Assembly (NCBI RefSeq): GCF_000620045.1
Contig: NZ_JHVH01000026.1
Location: forward strand, 1-50,531
Length of the DNA: 50,531 bases
Direction: 5' to 3'
Origin: Halomonas halodenitrificans DSM 735
GTDB lineage: Bacteria; Pseudomonadota; Gammaproteobacteria; Pseudomonadales; Halomonadaceae
Shown here: positions 26,211 through 34,056 of the stretch, piece after piece
Numbering within the stretch: position 1 is the first letter of the stretch
Layout: each line of letters opens with the position of its first letter
Program-made: the position numbers and the translations under genes
The notes under the pieces: model-generated
The model's database searches: none
The model's input: only the letters and a program-made list of their open reading frames with translations
What the model was told of the DNA's origin: nothing

Positions 26211-27548
26211 TCATGCCCTCTCCGGGGCAGTATCACTGGCCTGAACGGGAAGGGTCAGGCGTGCTTCCAGCCCACCCCGTTCGGGGCCGGCAAACGCCAG
26301 GTGACCACCGAAACGCTCGGCGATCGCCACCACGATGGCCAGACCCAGGCCACTGCCATGCTGCTTGCTGGCACGCCAGAAGCGTCCGGCCATCTGTTTC
26401 AGGGCGTCGTCATCGACGCCAGGCCCCTGGTCGATCACCCGCAGCGTCAGGAACCCGTGGCCTTCACTCTCCGCATCGAGGGTCACTGTCGATGCCTCGC
26501 CGCCGTGGCGCAGGGCGTTATCGATCAGGTTGCGCAGCGCGGTCACCGCCAGCTCCCGCGGCAACGCCAGCGGTGCCTCGGGCCACGCCTCCGGCAATTC
26601 GAAGCGTGAGATCGGCGCACCACTGTCGCGTAGCGCCAGGGCCACCACCTCCGCGGGCCGGCAGAGGGCACCATCCTCGAAGGCCAGCCGCCCCTCCACG
26701 CGGGCCAGCATCAGCAGCTGGTCGAGAATACGCGCCAGGCGCTCGACGCCCTCCTCGGCGTAACCCACGGCATCACGCGCCGCCTCACCCTCGACCCGGC
26801 TGGCGACCTGAAGGTGAGTCTTGATGGCGGTGAGCGGCGTTCGCAGCTCGTGAGCGGCATCATTGGTGAAGCGCTGCTCACGCACGATGGCCTGCTGAAC
26901 CCGTGCCAACAGGCCGTTGAGCGTTTCCACCAGCGGACGCAGCTCGCTGGGCACCCCGTAGGTGGCCACCGGCGCCAGGGCATCCGGGTGGCGACGCGCC
27001 AGGGAGTCACGCAGCCGAGCGATGGGTGACAGGCCACGCACCACACCGATCCAGAGCGCCACCAGGCTGCCCAGCATGGCCACCACGAAGGGCACCGTGG
27101 CCACCTTGATGACATTGCCGAGCAGCATGTCGCGCTCGTCCATGCGGTCGGCGGTGGTAATGGTCAGCCCGTTCCGCGCGTAGGTGAACACTCGCCAGGT
27201 CACGCCGCCCTCTTCGCGGTAGGCGTGCCCACCGACCTCACCCACCCTCAGGATCGACTCCAGATCGGTGTGGGTACGGGCCATGATCTCCCCCCGGGGC
27301 GAGTGCACCTGGCAGGCCAGCCCTTCGATGGGCGGGATCGACAACGCACGCCGATCGGCCTCGAGCCACACCTCCTGGGGCAGCTGTGCCATGAGTCCCG
27401 CGACCATGCGCGCCGACTGGGCGAGGCGCTGATCCAGGGTGGCCACGAACTGCTCTTCCAGATCACGCAGCAGCCAGGCCGCCGCCAACCCCCAAAGCAA
27501 CACCAGGGTGATGCCAAGGGTGACCAGCAGCCGTGTGCGCAGGCTCAC
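26211..27548 (-). CDS. Sensor histidine kinase (QseC/PmrB-like)
   Basis: The 445-residue inner-membrane kinase has a first membrane helix at 7-28, a periplasmic sensor of about 120 residues, a second helix at about 148-170 and a HAMP linker. HisKA follows with His233 in NDAAHELRTPL, then LIDNALRHGG, DQGPGVD and GSGLGLAIV in the ATPase domain. It starts with GTG 27548, overlapping the regulator stop by 4 bases. The tsdB-like gene begins 20 bp downstream of its stop, so thiosulfate genes may share its transcript or its control. The ligand cannot be predicted; the sensor domain has only one cysteine (LACQVHSP). Confidence 0.88.
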   Translation of the reverse strand: MSLRTRLLVTLGITLVLLWGLAAAWLLRDLEEQFVATLDQRLAQSARMVAGLMAQLPQEVWLEADRRALSIPPIEGLACQVHSPRGEIMARTHTDLESILRVGEVGGHAYREEGGVTWRVFTYARNGLTITTADRMDERDMLLGNVIKVATVPFVVAMLGSLVALWIGVVRGLSPIARLRDSLARRHPDALAPVATYGVPSELRPLVETLNGLLARVQQAIVREQRFTNDAAHELRTPLTAIKTHLQVASRVEGEAARDAVGYAEEGVERLARILDQLLMLARVEGRLAFEDGALCRPAEVVALALRDSGAPISRFELPEAWPEAPLALPRELAVTALRNLIDNALRHGGEASTVTLDAESEGHGFLTLRVIDQGPGVDDDALKQMAGRFWRASKQHGSGLGLAIVVAIAERFGGHLAFAGPERGGLEARLTLPVQASDTAPERA

Positions 27549-28234
27549 GACCGCTCCTTCTCGGCGGACTCATCCAGCGGCGGTCCCAGCCGATAACCCA
27601 ACCCACGTACCGTCTCGATCAACTCGCTGCCGAGCTTGCGCCGCAGGTGGTGGATATGCACATTGAGCGCATTGCTCTCCACATCCTCGCTCATGCCGTA
27701 GAGGCTATCCTTGAGCTGGTCTGCCGAGAGCACGCTGCGCGGCGCTTGCAGGAAGGCCTCCAGCAACACCAGCTCACGCCGCGACAGCGCCACAGGACGA
27801 CCATGGAGACTGACCTCGCGGGCCACCGGGTCGAGGCACAGGGAACCGTGTTCGATCAGGGGATGAGAACGCCCCGCGGCACGACGCAGCAACGCCTGCA
27901 GTCGAGCCACCAGTTCGTCGAGATCGAAGGGCTTGACCAGGTAATCATCGGCACCGCCCTGCAGGCCCGCCACCCGGTCGCTGACCGCATCGCGGGCGGT
28001 CAGCACCAGGACCGGGGTGGTCACTCCACCATCGCGCCACTCCTCCAGAAGGTTGAGGCCGTCACCGTCGGGCAATCCGCGATCGAGGATCACCACATCG
28101 CTATCGACACTCTCCAGGACGCGACGTGCTTCGGTGATGCTGGCTACATGGTCAACGACATAGTCGTGTACGGCGAGCCCGGCACAAATGCCCGAGGCCA
28201 CCAGAGCATCATCCTCGATCAGCAATACGTGCAT
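27545..28234 (-). CDS. OmpR-family response regulator (QseB/PmrA-like)
   Basis: From ATG 28234 (AGAGGA upstream) the protein has 229 residues. The receiver has Asp7-8, phospho-acceptor Asp51 in VVILDRGLPDGDG and Lys101 in VKPFD. The C-terminal winged helix ends NVHIHHLRRKLG...IETVRGLGYRL. It overlaps the kinase start, so the pair is translationally coupled. A box resembling the PmrA/QseB site lies 43 bp upstream of the start (28277-28293), suggesting autoregulation. Confidence 0.92.
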   Translation of the reverse strand: MHVLLIEDDALVASGICAGLAVHDYVVDHVASITEARRVLESVDSDVVILDRGLPDGDGLNLLEEWRDGGVTTPVLVLTARDAVSDRVAGLQGGADDYLVKPFDLDELVARLQALLRRAAGRSHPLIEHGSLCLDPVAREVSLHGRPVALSRRELVLLEAFLQAPRSVLSADQLKDSLYGMSEDVESNALNVHIHHLRRKLGSELIETVRGLGYRLGPPLDESAEKERS

Positions 28235-28276
28235 GGAATAAGGTCCTCTTGTTTGGCGATATCCTGTCACCACACT

Positions 28277-28293
28277 ATTAAGCCCGCGTTAAT
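28277..28293. promoter_or_regulatory. PmrA/QseB-like box ahead of the regulator gene
   Basis: ATTAA-N7-TTAAT; on the minus strand it reads ATTAAC-GCGGG-CTTAAT. The two TTAA cores are 11 bases apart, the spacing of PmrA-type direct-repeat boxes (CTTAAT-N5-CTTAAT). The site is also an inverted repeat. Confidence 0.5.
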
Positions 28294-28342
28294 CTCTCCC
28301 TGGAGATAAGCGAATTGCCGGTATCCATTGGTTGTAGACAAG

Positions 28343-28375
28343 AACTCCCCCACAGACATAGCCTGCGGGGGAGTT
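28343..28375. terminator. Terminator after the YeeE/YedE pair
   Basis: AACTCCCCC (28343-28351) pairs with GGGGGAGTT (28367-28375), extendable by three pairs after one mismatch. TTTT follows on the plus strand; the minus-strand flank is AGTTCTT. It separates the transport genes from the regulator promoter. Confidence 0.75.
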
Positions 28376-28391
28376 TTGACGAACCTCAAGT

Positions 28392-28805
28392 TCAACGACG
28401 TCCAGGAATCGCCCTGGCCAGGAACCAGCCCGCTGACATGGCGATCAGCATCGCCGCAAGCGGAGCGGTCAGCCCACCGACGGAGGCAAGGGCAGGCCCC
28501 GGACAGTAGCCGGAGAGCCCCCAGCCGATGCCGAACAGTACCGAGCCACCGATCAGCCGACCATCCAGATCCTGACGGCCAGGCAGCTGGAAGGCCTTGC
28601 CGTAGATCGGGCCGGCTCGCCTGAAGGTCAGCCGATAGCCGATAAAGTTGGTGACCACGGCACCCCCGAGCACAAACATCAGGGTCGGGTCCCAGGCGCC
28701 GGCAATATCCAGAAACCCCAGCACCCGCGACGGATCCGTCATGCCGGAGATGCCGACGCCCAGTCCGAACAGCAGGCCGGCGATATAGCCCATCAGCGTT
28801 TTCAT
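28392..28805 (-). CDS. YeeE/YedE-family membrane protein, second half
   Basis: The protein has 137 residues and about four membrane helices. Family marks are GLGVGISGMTDPSRVLGFLD and the GIGWGLSGYCPGPAL loop with a conserved cysteine. Proteins of this family import thiosulfate or act with sulfur-transfer proteins. It overlaps the preceding YeeE/YedE gene by 4 bases, and the two halves together correspond to the single long YeeE of other bacteria. Location in a sulfur gene block supports transport of a sulfur species. Confidence 0.86.
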   Translation of the reverse strand: MKTLMGYIAGLLFGLGVGISGMTDPSRVLGFLDIAGAWDPTLMFVLGGAVVTNFIGYRLTFRRAGPIYGKAFQLPGRQDLDGRLIGGSVLFGIGWGLSGYCPGPALASVGGLTAPLAAMLIAMSAGWFLARAIPGRR

Positions 28806-29275
28806 GCGCCACCCCCGATCAGGTGTCTAACCACATAGACGGTGATGATACCCGCCACCAGGAAAGAGAGGGTCGCAACCATCGAGCGCGTCGACAGGCG
28901 CGCCAGCCCGCACACGCCATGGCCGCTGGTGCAGCCGCTTCCCACGCCGGTTCCCAGGCCTACCAGCAAGCCGGCCACCAGCATCAGGGCCACGCCGCCG
29001 GCGGGCTCGCCGATCACCTGCCCCGTTACATCGACGCCACTACCGGCCACGTTGCCCTGACCACCGCCCAGCAGCATCAGCACCAGGGGGCCGCTGATCA
29101 GACCAAGCAGGAAGGTAAGCCGCCAGGCACTGTCACCCTTGGGTCGCGTCGTGATCAAGCCGCCGATGATGCCGCTGATGCCGGCAATGCGACCCAGGGT
29201 TGCCATCAGCCAGGTCGCGGACAGGCCGATCAGCATTCCGCCGGCCAGCCCCTGCAGGGATGAATTCCAGTCCAC
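28802..29275 (-). CDS. YeeE/YedE-family membrane protein, first half
   Basis: This 157-residue protein starts with GTG 29275 after AAGGAGAG and has about four membrane helices. The hallmark loop [23 protein letters not shown] carries two cysteines, which in YeeE-type transporters contact thiosulfate. It is translated together with the second half-protein (stop/start overlap). Like its partner it probably moves thiosulfate or another sulfur species across the inner membrane. Confidence 0.88.
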   Translation of the reverse strand: MDWNSSLQGLAGGMLIGLSATWLMATLGRIAGISGIIGGLITTRPKGDSAWRLTFLLGLISGPLVLMLLGGGQGNVAGSGVDVTGQVIGEPAGGVALMLVAGLLVGLGTGVGSGCTSGHGVCGLARLSTRSMVATLSFLVAGIITVYVVRHLIGGGA

Positions 29276-29348
29276 TCTTCTCTCTCCTTGGGTACTGTCA
29301 GGAATACCGCATCGATAGAAACATTGTTTATCCGGGGCTCACCCACCT

Positions 29349-29362
29349 GGGACTGTCCCCGG
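29349..29362. repeat. Dispersed GGGACTGTCCCCGG palindrome (copy)
   Basis: GGGACTGTCCCCGG followed by TCGA. The same core recurs at 24466-24481 (reverse orientation) and 40713-40728. All copies are intergenic, suggesting a small REP-like family. Confidence 0.6.
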
Positions 29363-29435
29363 TCGATGCTCTTCGCCAGCATCGGTGCCACTGCCGCGGA
29401 TAGTCCCTTCTGGTGAACACATGTTCGCAACAACG

Positions 29436-31199
29436 CTAGGGTGGTGTGCTTGCCTGCAGTTCGGCACAACGCCGCGACAGGCTGCCATCGCTCTCGCCGC
29501 GCAGTTCACACCAGGCATCATAGGTGCTCAGGAACACTTCGCCGGTCATCTCACGGCAAAACTCGGTACGCTGCAGGCGATCCATCACCGGACCCTTTAC
29601 CTCGGCCAGATGGAGACGCACGACAGAGTCTCTGAGGCGAGTATTGATCGCCTCCAGGCTTTCCAGCGCCGAGGCATCGATGACGTTGACCGCCTGACAA
29701 GCCAGTACGATATGCTCGAGGCTCGGCTGTCCGGCCGCCAGCTCCATCACGGTGTCCTCCAGGTAGCGCGCATTGGCGAAGTAGAGGCTCTCGTCGACCC
29801 GCAGGATCGCCAGGCGCGTGTCGGTCTCCACCTGGTGGCGCTGCACGTTGCGAAAGTGTTCGGTGCCCGGTACCCGCCCCACTACCGCGCTGTGGGGTCG
29901 GCTGGTGCGATACAGGTGCAGCGCCAGCGACAGCCCCACTCCCACCATGATCCCGCTTTCCACGCCATGCCCCAGGGTGATGACGATGGTGGCCAGCATG
30001 GCGGCGAAGTCACCGCGCGAGTAGGCCAGGGTGCGCCTGATCGCGCCGAGATCGACCAGCGACAGCACCGCCACGATTATGGTGGCCGCCAGCGTGGCGA
30101 TGGGCAGGTAGGCGATCAATGGTGTCAGCAACAGCGCCGCCACGCCGATGCCTATTGCGGTAAAGGCCCCCGCGGCCGGCGTCTCGGCCCCGGCATCGAA
30201 GTTCACCACCGAACGCGAGAACCCCCCGGTAACCGGCATGCCACCGGTCAGCGAGGCGGCGATATTGGAGGTGCCCAGGCCCACCAGTTCCTGGTCGGGG
30301 TCGATGCGCTGGCGGCGCTTGGCGGCCAGGGTCTGGCCCACCGATACCGACTCCACGAAGCCGACGATGCTGATCAGCAGTGCCGCGACAAACAGCTCGC
30401 TCCATAGGCCACCGTCGAACCCGGGCAGAGTCAACGGCGGAAGACCGGCCGGTACCTCACCGACGACCGCCACGCCCCGCTGGTCCAGGCCCAGCCCCCA
30501 GCTCGCCAGGGTAGTGGCCGCCACGGCCAGGATCGGCGCCGCCTTGGCCAGCATGTCCGCCGGGCGTGCCGGCACGCCGAGCCGGGACAGACCAGGCTTG
30601 AGCCAGCGCCGTGCGACGTGGAGAAATACCAGTACGCCTGACCCGATCACCAGGGTCGGCAGATTGACGCTACCCAGCCGGCTACCCAGCGCTATCACGA
30701 GCTCCAGCAGGTTATGACCGTTCGCCTCGACGCCCAGCACATGCTTGAGCTGACTGGCGGCGATGATCAGCCCCGAGGCGGTGATAAACCCCGAGATCAC
30801 CGGGTGGCTGAGGAAGTTGGCCAGAAACCCCAGGCGCGCCATGCCCATCAGGGTCAAAATCCCCCCGGACAACAGCGCCAGTACCAGGGCCGCGCCGAGA
30901 TACTCCGGCGAGCCCTGGGGGGCCACCTGCCCCACCGCCGCCGCCGTCATCAGCGAGACTACCGCCACCGGCCCCACGGCCAGGGTGCGGCTGGTGCCGA
31001 ATACGGCATAGACCACCAGTGGCGTGATGCTGGCATAGAGCCCCACTTCGGGCGGCAGTCCCGCCAGCATGGCATAGGCCAGCGACTGCGGGATCAGCAT
31101 GATGGTGACGATCATCGCCGCCAGCAGATCGCTGGCCAGGGCGCTGCGCCCATAGCCGGGCAGCCATTGCAGGATCGGCAGATAACGTTTCGGATTCAC
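29436..31199 (-). CDS. SulP-family anion transporter with STAS domain
   Basis: The protein has 587 residues. The N-terminal membrane part shows the SulP signature (SDLLAAMIVTIMLIPQSLAYA, LAGLPPEVGLYAS, FGTSRTLAVGPVAVVS) and about 10-12 helices. The C-terminal ~110 residues form a STAS domain (ILRVDESLYFANARYLEDTV, VIDASALESLEAI). The family exchanges or symports sulfate, bicarbonate or related anions; substrate cannot be read from sequence. It begins 24 bp after the stop of the persulfide-dioxygenase-like gene, so sulfate or thiosulfate is likely. Confidence 0.93.
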   Translation of the reverse strand: MNPKRYLPILQWLPGYGRSALASDLLAAMIVTIMLIPQSLAYAMLAGLPPEVGLYASITPLVVYAVFGTSRTLAVGPVAVVSLMTAAAVGQVAPQGSPEYLGAALVLALLSGGILTLMGMARLGFLANFLSHPVISGFITASGLIIAASQLKHVLGVEANGHNLLELVIALGSRLGSVNLPTLVIGSGVLVFLHVARRWLKPGLSRLGVPARPADMLAKAAPILAVAATTLASWGLGLDQRGVAVVGEVPAGLPPLTLPGFDGGLWSELFVAALLISIVGFVESVSVGQTLAAKRRQRIDPDQELVGLGTSNIAASLTGGMPVTGGFSRSVVNFDAGAETPAAGAFTAIGIGVAALLLTPLIAYLPIATLAATIIVAVLSLVDLGAIRRTLAYSRGDFAAMLATIVITLGHGVESGIMVGVGLSLALHLYRTSRPHSAVVGRVPGTEHFRNVQRHQVETDTRLAILRVDESLYFANARYLEDTVMELAAGQPSLEHIVLACQAVNVIDASALESLEAINTRLRDSVVRLHLAEVKGPVMDRLQRTEFCREMTGEVFLSTYDAWCELRGESDGSLSRRCAELQASTPP

Positions 31200-31223
31200 A
31201 CGATTCGCCTCGGCTGTCGATGG

Positions 31224-32090
31224 TCAGAAGGTGTTGATGGGCACCTTCAGGTAAATCTGGCCGTTATCCTCGGCGGGAGGCATCTGGCCGGCGCGCATGT
31301 TGACCTGCACCGAGGGCAGAATCAGCCTGGGCATGCCGAGGGTGGCATCACGCTCGGTGCGCATCTTGACGAACACCTCTTCACTGACGCCCTCGTGGAC
31401 GTGCACGTTATGCGCGCGCTGCTCGGCCACCGTGGTCTCATGCTGGAACTCTTTACGCTCCGGCGCCTTGTAGTCGTGGCAGAGGAAGAGTCGCGTCTCG
31501 CCCGGCAGTGCCAGCACCTTCTGGATGGAGTGATAGAGCGTCCGGGCATCGCCACCGGGAAAATCACAACGGGCGGTGCCGTAATCCGGCATGAAGAGGG
31601 TATCGCCGACGAAGGCGGCATCGCCGACCACATAGGTCAGGCAGGCCGGCGTATGTCCCGGCGTGTGCAGCACTCGTCCCTCGAGGTTGCCGATATGGAA
31701 GGTGTCACCCTCCTCGAAGAGGCGGTCGAACTGGCTGCCATCCCGAGCGAACTCGGTGCCGGCATTGAACGCCTTGCCGAAGACATCCTGCACCACGGTG
31801 ATATTCGCGCCGATACCGGTCTTGCCACCCAGTGCCCCGTGCAGATAGGGCGCCGCCGAGAGGTGGTCGGCATGCACGTGGGTTTCCAGAACCCACTCCA
31901 CCTCGAGGCCGTTATCGCGCACGAAGGCGATGATTTCGTCGGCGGAACGCACATCGGTGCGTCCGGCGGCATAGTCGAAGTCGAGCACCGAGTCGAGAAC
32001 GGCGCACGACTTGCTGTCGGGATCCTGCACCACGTAGCTGAAGGTGTTGGTAGGCTCGTCGAAGAAATGCGTCACAACTGGCTTGGACAT
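31224..32090 (-). CDS. Persulfide-dioxygenase-like MBL-fold protein
   Basis: The product of 288 residues has the metallo-beta-lactamase fold with ETHVHADHLSAA (His71, His73, Asp75, His76), PGHTPAC (His146), VGDTLFMPDYGTARCDFPGG (Asp163) and LCHDY (His205). The DYGTARCDFPGG segment is characteristic of ETHE1/Blh-type persulfide dioxygenases, which oxidise glutathione persulfide to sulfite using one iron atom. It probably removes sulfane sulfur in the cytosol. No rhodanese domain is fused. It is cotranscribed with the SulP gene; the upstream region contains a candidate operator. Confidence 0.86.
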   Translation of the reverse strand: MSKPVVTHFFDEPTNTFSYVVQDPDSKSCAVLDSVLDFDYAAGRTDVRSADEIIAFVRDNGLEVEWVLETHVHADHLSAAPYLHGALGGKTGIGANITVVQDVFGKAFNAGTEFARDGSQFDRLFEEGDTFHIGNLEGRVLHTPGHTPACLTYVVGDAAFVGDTLFMPDYGTARCDFPGGDARTLYHSIQKVLALPGETRLFLCHDYKAPERKEFQHETTVAEQRAHNVHVHEGVSEEVFVKMRTERDATLGMPRLILPSVQVNMRAGQMPPAEDNGQIYLKVPINTF

Positions 32091-32148
32091 GGGAAATCAA
32101 CCTCCGTCGGGTGTCGCTTGCCGGGGAACGAGGCCAGCATAGCCCAAT

Positions 32149-32189
32149 AGATGTTCTAAGGATAGATCAATTTAGAATATAAGACATCT
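32149..32189. promoter_or_regulatory. Candidate operator upstream of the persulfide-dioxygenase-like gene
   Basis: An AT-rich stretch about 60 bp upstream of the start holds nested inverted repeats: AGATGT (32149-32154) with ACATCT (32184-32189) and TTCTAA (32154-32159) with TTAGAA (32172-32177). Position and symmetry fit a repressor site such as those of persulfide-sensing ArsR-type regulators. No such regulator gene is in the window. Confidence 0.45.
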
Positions 32190-32241
32190 CCTTCCCGATG
32201 ACATGCCCTGCGTCCCGTCACCCATATCGAGCTCTCGGAAC

Positions 32242-32279
32242 GCACGGCGCCCGCGACCAGAGGGCCGCGGGCGCCGTGC
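32242..32279. terminator. Strong hairpin after the DUF2892 gene
   Basis: GCACGGCGCCCGCG (32242-32255) pairs perfectly with 32266-32279 over 14 bp with a 10-base loop. It lies just beyond the stop of the DUF2892 gene and separates it from the persulfide-dioxygenase transcript. No long T-run follows. Confidence 0.7.
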
Positions 32280-32308
32280 TTCGTTGCCGATAGAAGAGTC
32301 GGCCGTGG

Positions 32309-32500
32309 CTATTTCTTCAACTTGCAGGTATTGACGCCCAACAGCTTGTAGGCCGGGCAGAAGTTGAACAGGCCGGTGGCCAGAGGCACCACGCCGACCC
32401 AGCCCCAGACACCGATGGTGCCGGTCAGGGCGAGCAGGATCAGCAGCGCCCCCACCACGATGCGCAGACTCTTGTCGATACCGCCCACGTTGCTTGTCAT
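32309..32500 (-). CDS. DUF2892 small membrane protein
   Basis: The 63-residue protein starts at ATG 32500 with CAGGAGAG upstream. It has NVGGIDKSLRIVVGALL and two membrane helices, then FNFCPAYKLLGVNTCKLKK with two cysteines. This is the DUF2892 (YgaP membrane-part) pattern, commonly found beside rhodaneses and sulfur-transfer genes. Its function is unknown; the cysteine pair suggests involvement in sulfur relay. It follows the DsrE-like gene by about 50 bp. Confidence 0.85.
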   Translation of the reverse strand: MTSNVGGIDKSLRIVVGALLILLALTGTIGVWGWVGVVPLATGLFNFCPAYKLLGVNTCKLKK

Positions 32501-32549
32501 ATCACTCTCCTGAATAGGTAAAAGGCCTGGAAAGGCAGGCAGCGGCCAC

Positions 32550-33038
32550 CTAGAAGGTGGAGACCGAAACCGTCGGATCACGCATCAGCTCGGCGATCGG
32601 ACCCGGTGCGGCGACGCCGATACCATCACGCAGCACTTCTTCCCCATAATCACGGTTGGGCAGATAGATCGCACAGACGTCCACCTGGGCGCCGTTGTCC
32701 ATCAGCATCTGCAGGATGCCCTCGGGGGTTACCTGTCCGGCAGGGTTGCTCGGCGGGGTGTTGATGGGCTCGGCACTCTGATAACCCTCCACGGCCAGAT
32801 CACCCGCCTGGTCGCAGAGCAGCACCCGCAGGTCGCTTCCCTGCTGCTGCATGGCATTGGACAGGATCATCGCCATACCCTGGGTCTCCAGGGAATCGCT
32901 GGTCAGGATCACCAGCGCCTTATCACTCATGGCCCGACCACTCTCGTCCTTGTCACCGAGACTGTCAGCCGATGCGGCACCGGAGAGGCCAATGGCGGCA
33001 GCCGCCGCCGTCAGAGTCAGGGTCTTTTTAACGCTCAT
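32550..33038 (-). CDS. Exported DsrE/DsrF-like sulfur-carrier protein
   Basis: The product of 162 residues has a signal peptide (MSVKKTLTLTAAAAAIGLSGAASA). The mature part shows a DsrE-like fold: KALVILTSDSLETQGMAMILSNAM, then RVLLCDQAG (Cys75), and VDVCAIYLPN (Cys122), equivalent to the active cysteine region of DsrE/TusD proteins. Those carry persulfide sulfur in the cytosol; here the signal peptide implies a periplasmic place, near the tetrathionate-forming cytochrome. ATG 33038 has GAGGTG upstream. Confidence 0.8.
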   Translation of the reverse strand: MSVKKTLTLTAAAAAIGLSGAASADSLGDKDESGRAMSDKALVILTSDSLETQGMAMILSNAMQQQGSDLRVLLCDQAGDLAVEGYQSAEPINTPPSNPAGQVTPEGILQMLMDNGAQVDVCAIYLPNRDYGEEVLRDGIGVAAPGPIAELMRDPTVSVSTF

Positions 33039-33468
33039 TGGTACACCTCATGCTTGGTAGTCAACGTATCCACTATTGGCGGGCACCTGACGCGGGGACC
33101 TCAACGCCTCCCCACCACCCCATAACCAAAAGCTATAAGCTAATGAAAAAATTCGATCTAATTGAAGCGTAGACCAGAACCGTCGCCACTGGCATGAGAC
33201 ATGTGGCCGCACCTTGATACAGATCATCCTGGATCGCGACCGTTCTGCCACAGGACAGGAGCTCGCTGCGGGCAGCCCCTACCCGAGTCTCGGTCTCGAC
33301 ACAATGCTGCCCCACAGGCAGGTGGCGTTAGCCGGGGTCATCGCCATTACGTCGACCCTCCATGCGAAGAAAATGACAATTGCCTTGCCTCTCCATAGTG
33401 AGGGTTTTACTCTAGCAACATGCTAAAAAAAGCCCTTGCCATATATCATTAACGAGAGTCATAACAGG
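33039..33468. promoter_or_regulatory. Divergent intergenic region between the DsrE-like gene and gntK
   Basis: The 430-bp spacer has an AT-rich section at 33120-33165 that likely holds the leftward promoter. It includes quasi-palindromes AGCTATAAGCT (33131-33141) and AATTCGATCTAATT (33150-33163). Toward gntK there is TAGCA-aca-TGCTA (33413-33425), about 45 bp before the start, a possible operator. No protein-coding gene was seen inside. Confidence 0.45.
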
Positions 33469-33981
33469 ATGTCGACGACCCCTGAGCTTGTGCTTGTAAT
33501 GGGTGTTTCTGGATCGGGAAAATCGTTTATCGGCCGAAAAGTCGCCCAGGCTATCTCGGCCGATTTTATCGATGCCGATGACCATCACAGTCCCACCAGC
33601 ATTGCCAAGATGGCGCGCGGCGAGCCCCTCAATGACGGCGATCGTGAAGGGTGGCTAGTCACCCTGTCGGACTTCTACCGGGAGCATCACCGACAGGGAC
33701 GCTCGCTGGTCATCGGCTGCTCCGCGCTCAAGCGCCGCTATCGTGACACCTTGCGCGGCGGCGCGCCGGGGCTCCAGATTCTGTCTCTGCAGGGTAGTCG
33801 CGAGCTTCTCCTGGCTCGATTACGCGCCAGAAAGGGTCACTTTTTCCATGGTGACCACATGCTGAACAGTCAGCTCAAGGACCTGGAACCGCCGGGGGTC
33901 GACGAGGCCTTATGTCTCGACATTTCCCATTCCCCCCAGGTCATTGTCGAAATTTTTATTCGTCATTTACGTAGTCGCTAA
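33469..33981 (+). CDS. gntK: Gluconokinase
   Basis: The 170-residue kinase has the P-loop GVSGSGKS near residue 12-19, FIDADDHHS, ARGEPLNDGDREGWL, VIGCSALKRRYRD and FFHGDHMLNSQLKDLE, all typical of GntK. It phosphorylates gluconate to 6-phosphogluconate for the Entner-Doudoroff or pentose-phosphate route. ATG 33469 was chosen because it gives the family-like N terminus; the nearest Shine-Dalgarno match is poor. It converges with a GntR-regulated TRAP transporter, suggesting that gluconate or a similar acid is the substrate. Confidence 0.92.
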   Translation: MSTTPELVLVMGVSGSGKSFIGRKVAQAISADFIDADDHHSPTSIAKMARGEPLNDGDREGWLVTLSDFYREHHRQGRSLVIGCSALKRRYRDTLRGGAPGLQILSLQGSRELLLARLRARKGHFFHGDHMLNSQLKDLEPPGVDEALCLDISHSPQVIVEIFIRHLRSR

Positions 33982-34012
33982 TCTTTTTTACACCTTTATC
34001 CATGTAAAAGAA

Positions 34013-34035
34013 AAGGGAGGCTAAAAGCCTCCCTT
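34013..34035. terminator. Bidirectional terminator between gntK and dctM
   Basis: AAGGGAGGC-taaaa-GCCTCCCTT, a perfect 9-bp stem (34013-34021 with 34027-34035). On the minus strand TTCTTTT follows, a good U-tract for dctM; on the plus strand CTTC follows gntK. It lies between two convergent genes. Confidence 0.9.
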
Positions 34036-34056
34036 CTTCATTGCATTGTCAATATT

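Noticed and set aside
30714..32150. 478-residue plus-strand frame opposite SulP and the persulfide-dioxygenase-like gene
   Set aside because: It crosses two well-supported genes and lacks any protein signature.
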